Shown: positions 6,580 through 7,007 of the stretch, in pieces
How positions within the stretch are numbered: position 1 is the first letter of the stretch
Layout of the letters: each line of letters begins with the position of its first letter
NCBI GenBank assembly: GCA_007120555.1
Contig: SKNL01000229.1
Location: 1 to 7,007 of the forward strand
Reading direction: 5' to 3'
Length of the DNA: 7,007 bases
Origin: Balneolales bacterium
Lineage (GTDB): Bacteria > Bacteroidota > Rhodothermia > Balneolales > Natronogracilivirgulaceae
Program-made: the position numbers and the translations under genes
The notes under the pieces: model-generated
The model's database searches: none
What the model was told of the DNA's origin: nothing
Seen by the model: only the letters and a program-made list of their open reading frames with translations

Positions 6580-7007
6580 TTACATAACCTCCTTGAAGGA
6601 TCTCCGTGCAATGTCGATGCCCTCATCCACATGCTCTTTCTGGACGATCAGCGGCGGACGGAAACGTACCGCGTGTGTTCCGCACGGCAGCATCAGCATC
6701 CCGTTTTTGTGCGTTGCCTTCAGGAACAGATGACGTTTGCCGGGATCGGTAAAATCAAAGGAGCACATCAGCCCCTTGCCGCGTGCGCTATGGATTCCGT
6801 CAAACGCTTCCACCAGCTCATGGATCTTTTCCAACAGGTAAGCACCGGTTCTTTCGGCGTTTTCGACCAGCTTGTCCTCCTCAATGATCTCGAGGTAGCG
6901 TGAAAAGCGGACCATATCCACCAGATTTCCTCCCCATGTTGAGTTGATGCGGGAGGATACGCGGAATACGTTGGTTTCCAGGTCGTCGATGCGGGTGCCG
7001 GCGAGGA
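6580..7007 (-). CDS. lat: Class III aminotransferase, probable L-lysine 6-transaminase, C-terminal part
   Basis: Only the last 141 codons lie in the window; the start and the pyridoxal-phosphate lysine are beyond the right edge. The reading frame enters at 7005 with LAGTRIDDLETNVFRVSSRI and continues NSTWGGNLVDMVRFSRYLEII, then GKGLMCSFDF, FLKATHKNGMLMLPCGTHAVRFRPPL and a terminal helix ending FKEVM. The NSTWGGNLVDMVR and LPCGTH-RFRPPL segments are characteristic, to my recognition, of L-lysine 6-transaminase, which moves the epsilon-amino group of lysine to 2-oxoglutarate to give 2-aminoadipate semialdehyde. The arginine of RFRPP is the usual carboxylate-binding residue of class III enzymes. 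A 4-aminobutyrate or ornithine aminotransferase is the main alternative. It probably serves lysine catabolism. There is no clear terminator in the 39 bases between it and the convergent reductase. Confidence 0.85.
   Translation of the reverse strand, partial: LAGTRIDDLETNVFRVSSRINSTWGGNLVDMVRFSRYLEIIEEDKLVENAERTGAYLLEKIHELVEAFDGIHSARGKGLMCSFDFTDPGKRHLFLKATHKNGMLMLPCGTHAVRFRPPLIVQKEHVDEGIDIARRSFKEVM

Noticed and set aside
1..7007. CRISPR array, tRNA, rRNA, insertion sequence, prophage or defence genes
   Set aside because: No regularly spaced long repeats, tRNA cloverleaf, transposase motifs or terminal inverted repeats were seen; the identified genes are metabolic or secreted enzymes.

Overview
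The window looks like chromosomal DNA from a moderately GC-rich member of the Bacteroidota/Rhodothermota/Balneolota side of the FCB group. The best clue is a secreted protein on the minus strand. Its visible end carries a linker and a Tyr-Pro-Asn-Pro-Phe-Asn-Pro segment typical of type IX secretion (T9SS) sorting domains, preceded by NAGPA-type and golvesin-like domains. Most genes here also lack a clear Shine-Dalgarno sequence, as is common in that group. The assignment is an inference from motifs; no rRNA or tRNA is present to confirm it.

Layout. Positions 1-2241 hold two minus-strand genes in a tight pair: a cytoplasmic peroxiredoxin/thioredoxin-like protein (2241 to 1681), then, 10 bases on, the secreted NAGPA/golvesin/T9SS protein (from 1670, running off the left edge). 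Positions 2242-2444 are a divergent control region with a perfect 14-bp palindrome. Plus-strand genes follow: a YjjG-like HAD phosphatase (2445-3185), full-length purL (3299-5551) and a short-chain dehydrogenase/reductase (5821-6540). The 269-base gap after purL holds a two-copy 31-bp GT-rich tandem repeat. The right edge holds the C-terminal 141 codons of a minus-strand class III aminotransferase that closely resembles L-lysine 6-transaminase; it converges on the reductase.

How the genes relate. PurL performs the fourth step of de novo purine synthesis and would need PurS and PurQ from elsewhere in the genome. The HAD enzyme could act on nucleotides, but the link to PurL is only proximity and shared strand. 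The redoxin and the secreted protein are probably co-transcribed, without an obvious functional link. The reductase and aminotransferase belong to separate convergent units.

Most of the window is ordinary housekeeping DNA, and I see no defence system, mobile element, CRISPR array or biosynthetic cluster. The points most worth a second look are: a five-unit, exact-period 15-bp degenerate repeat coding for the N-terminus ahead of the signal peptide of the secreted protein; the domain combination of that protein; a reductase whose catalytic serine position is glycine; and the 31-bp tandem repeat after purL.
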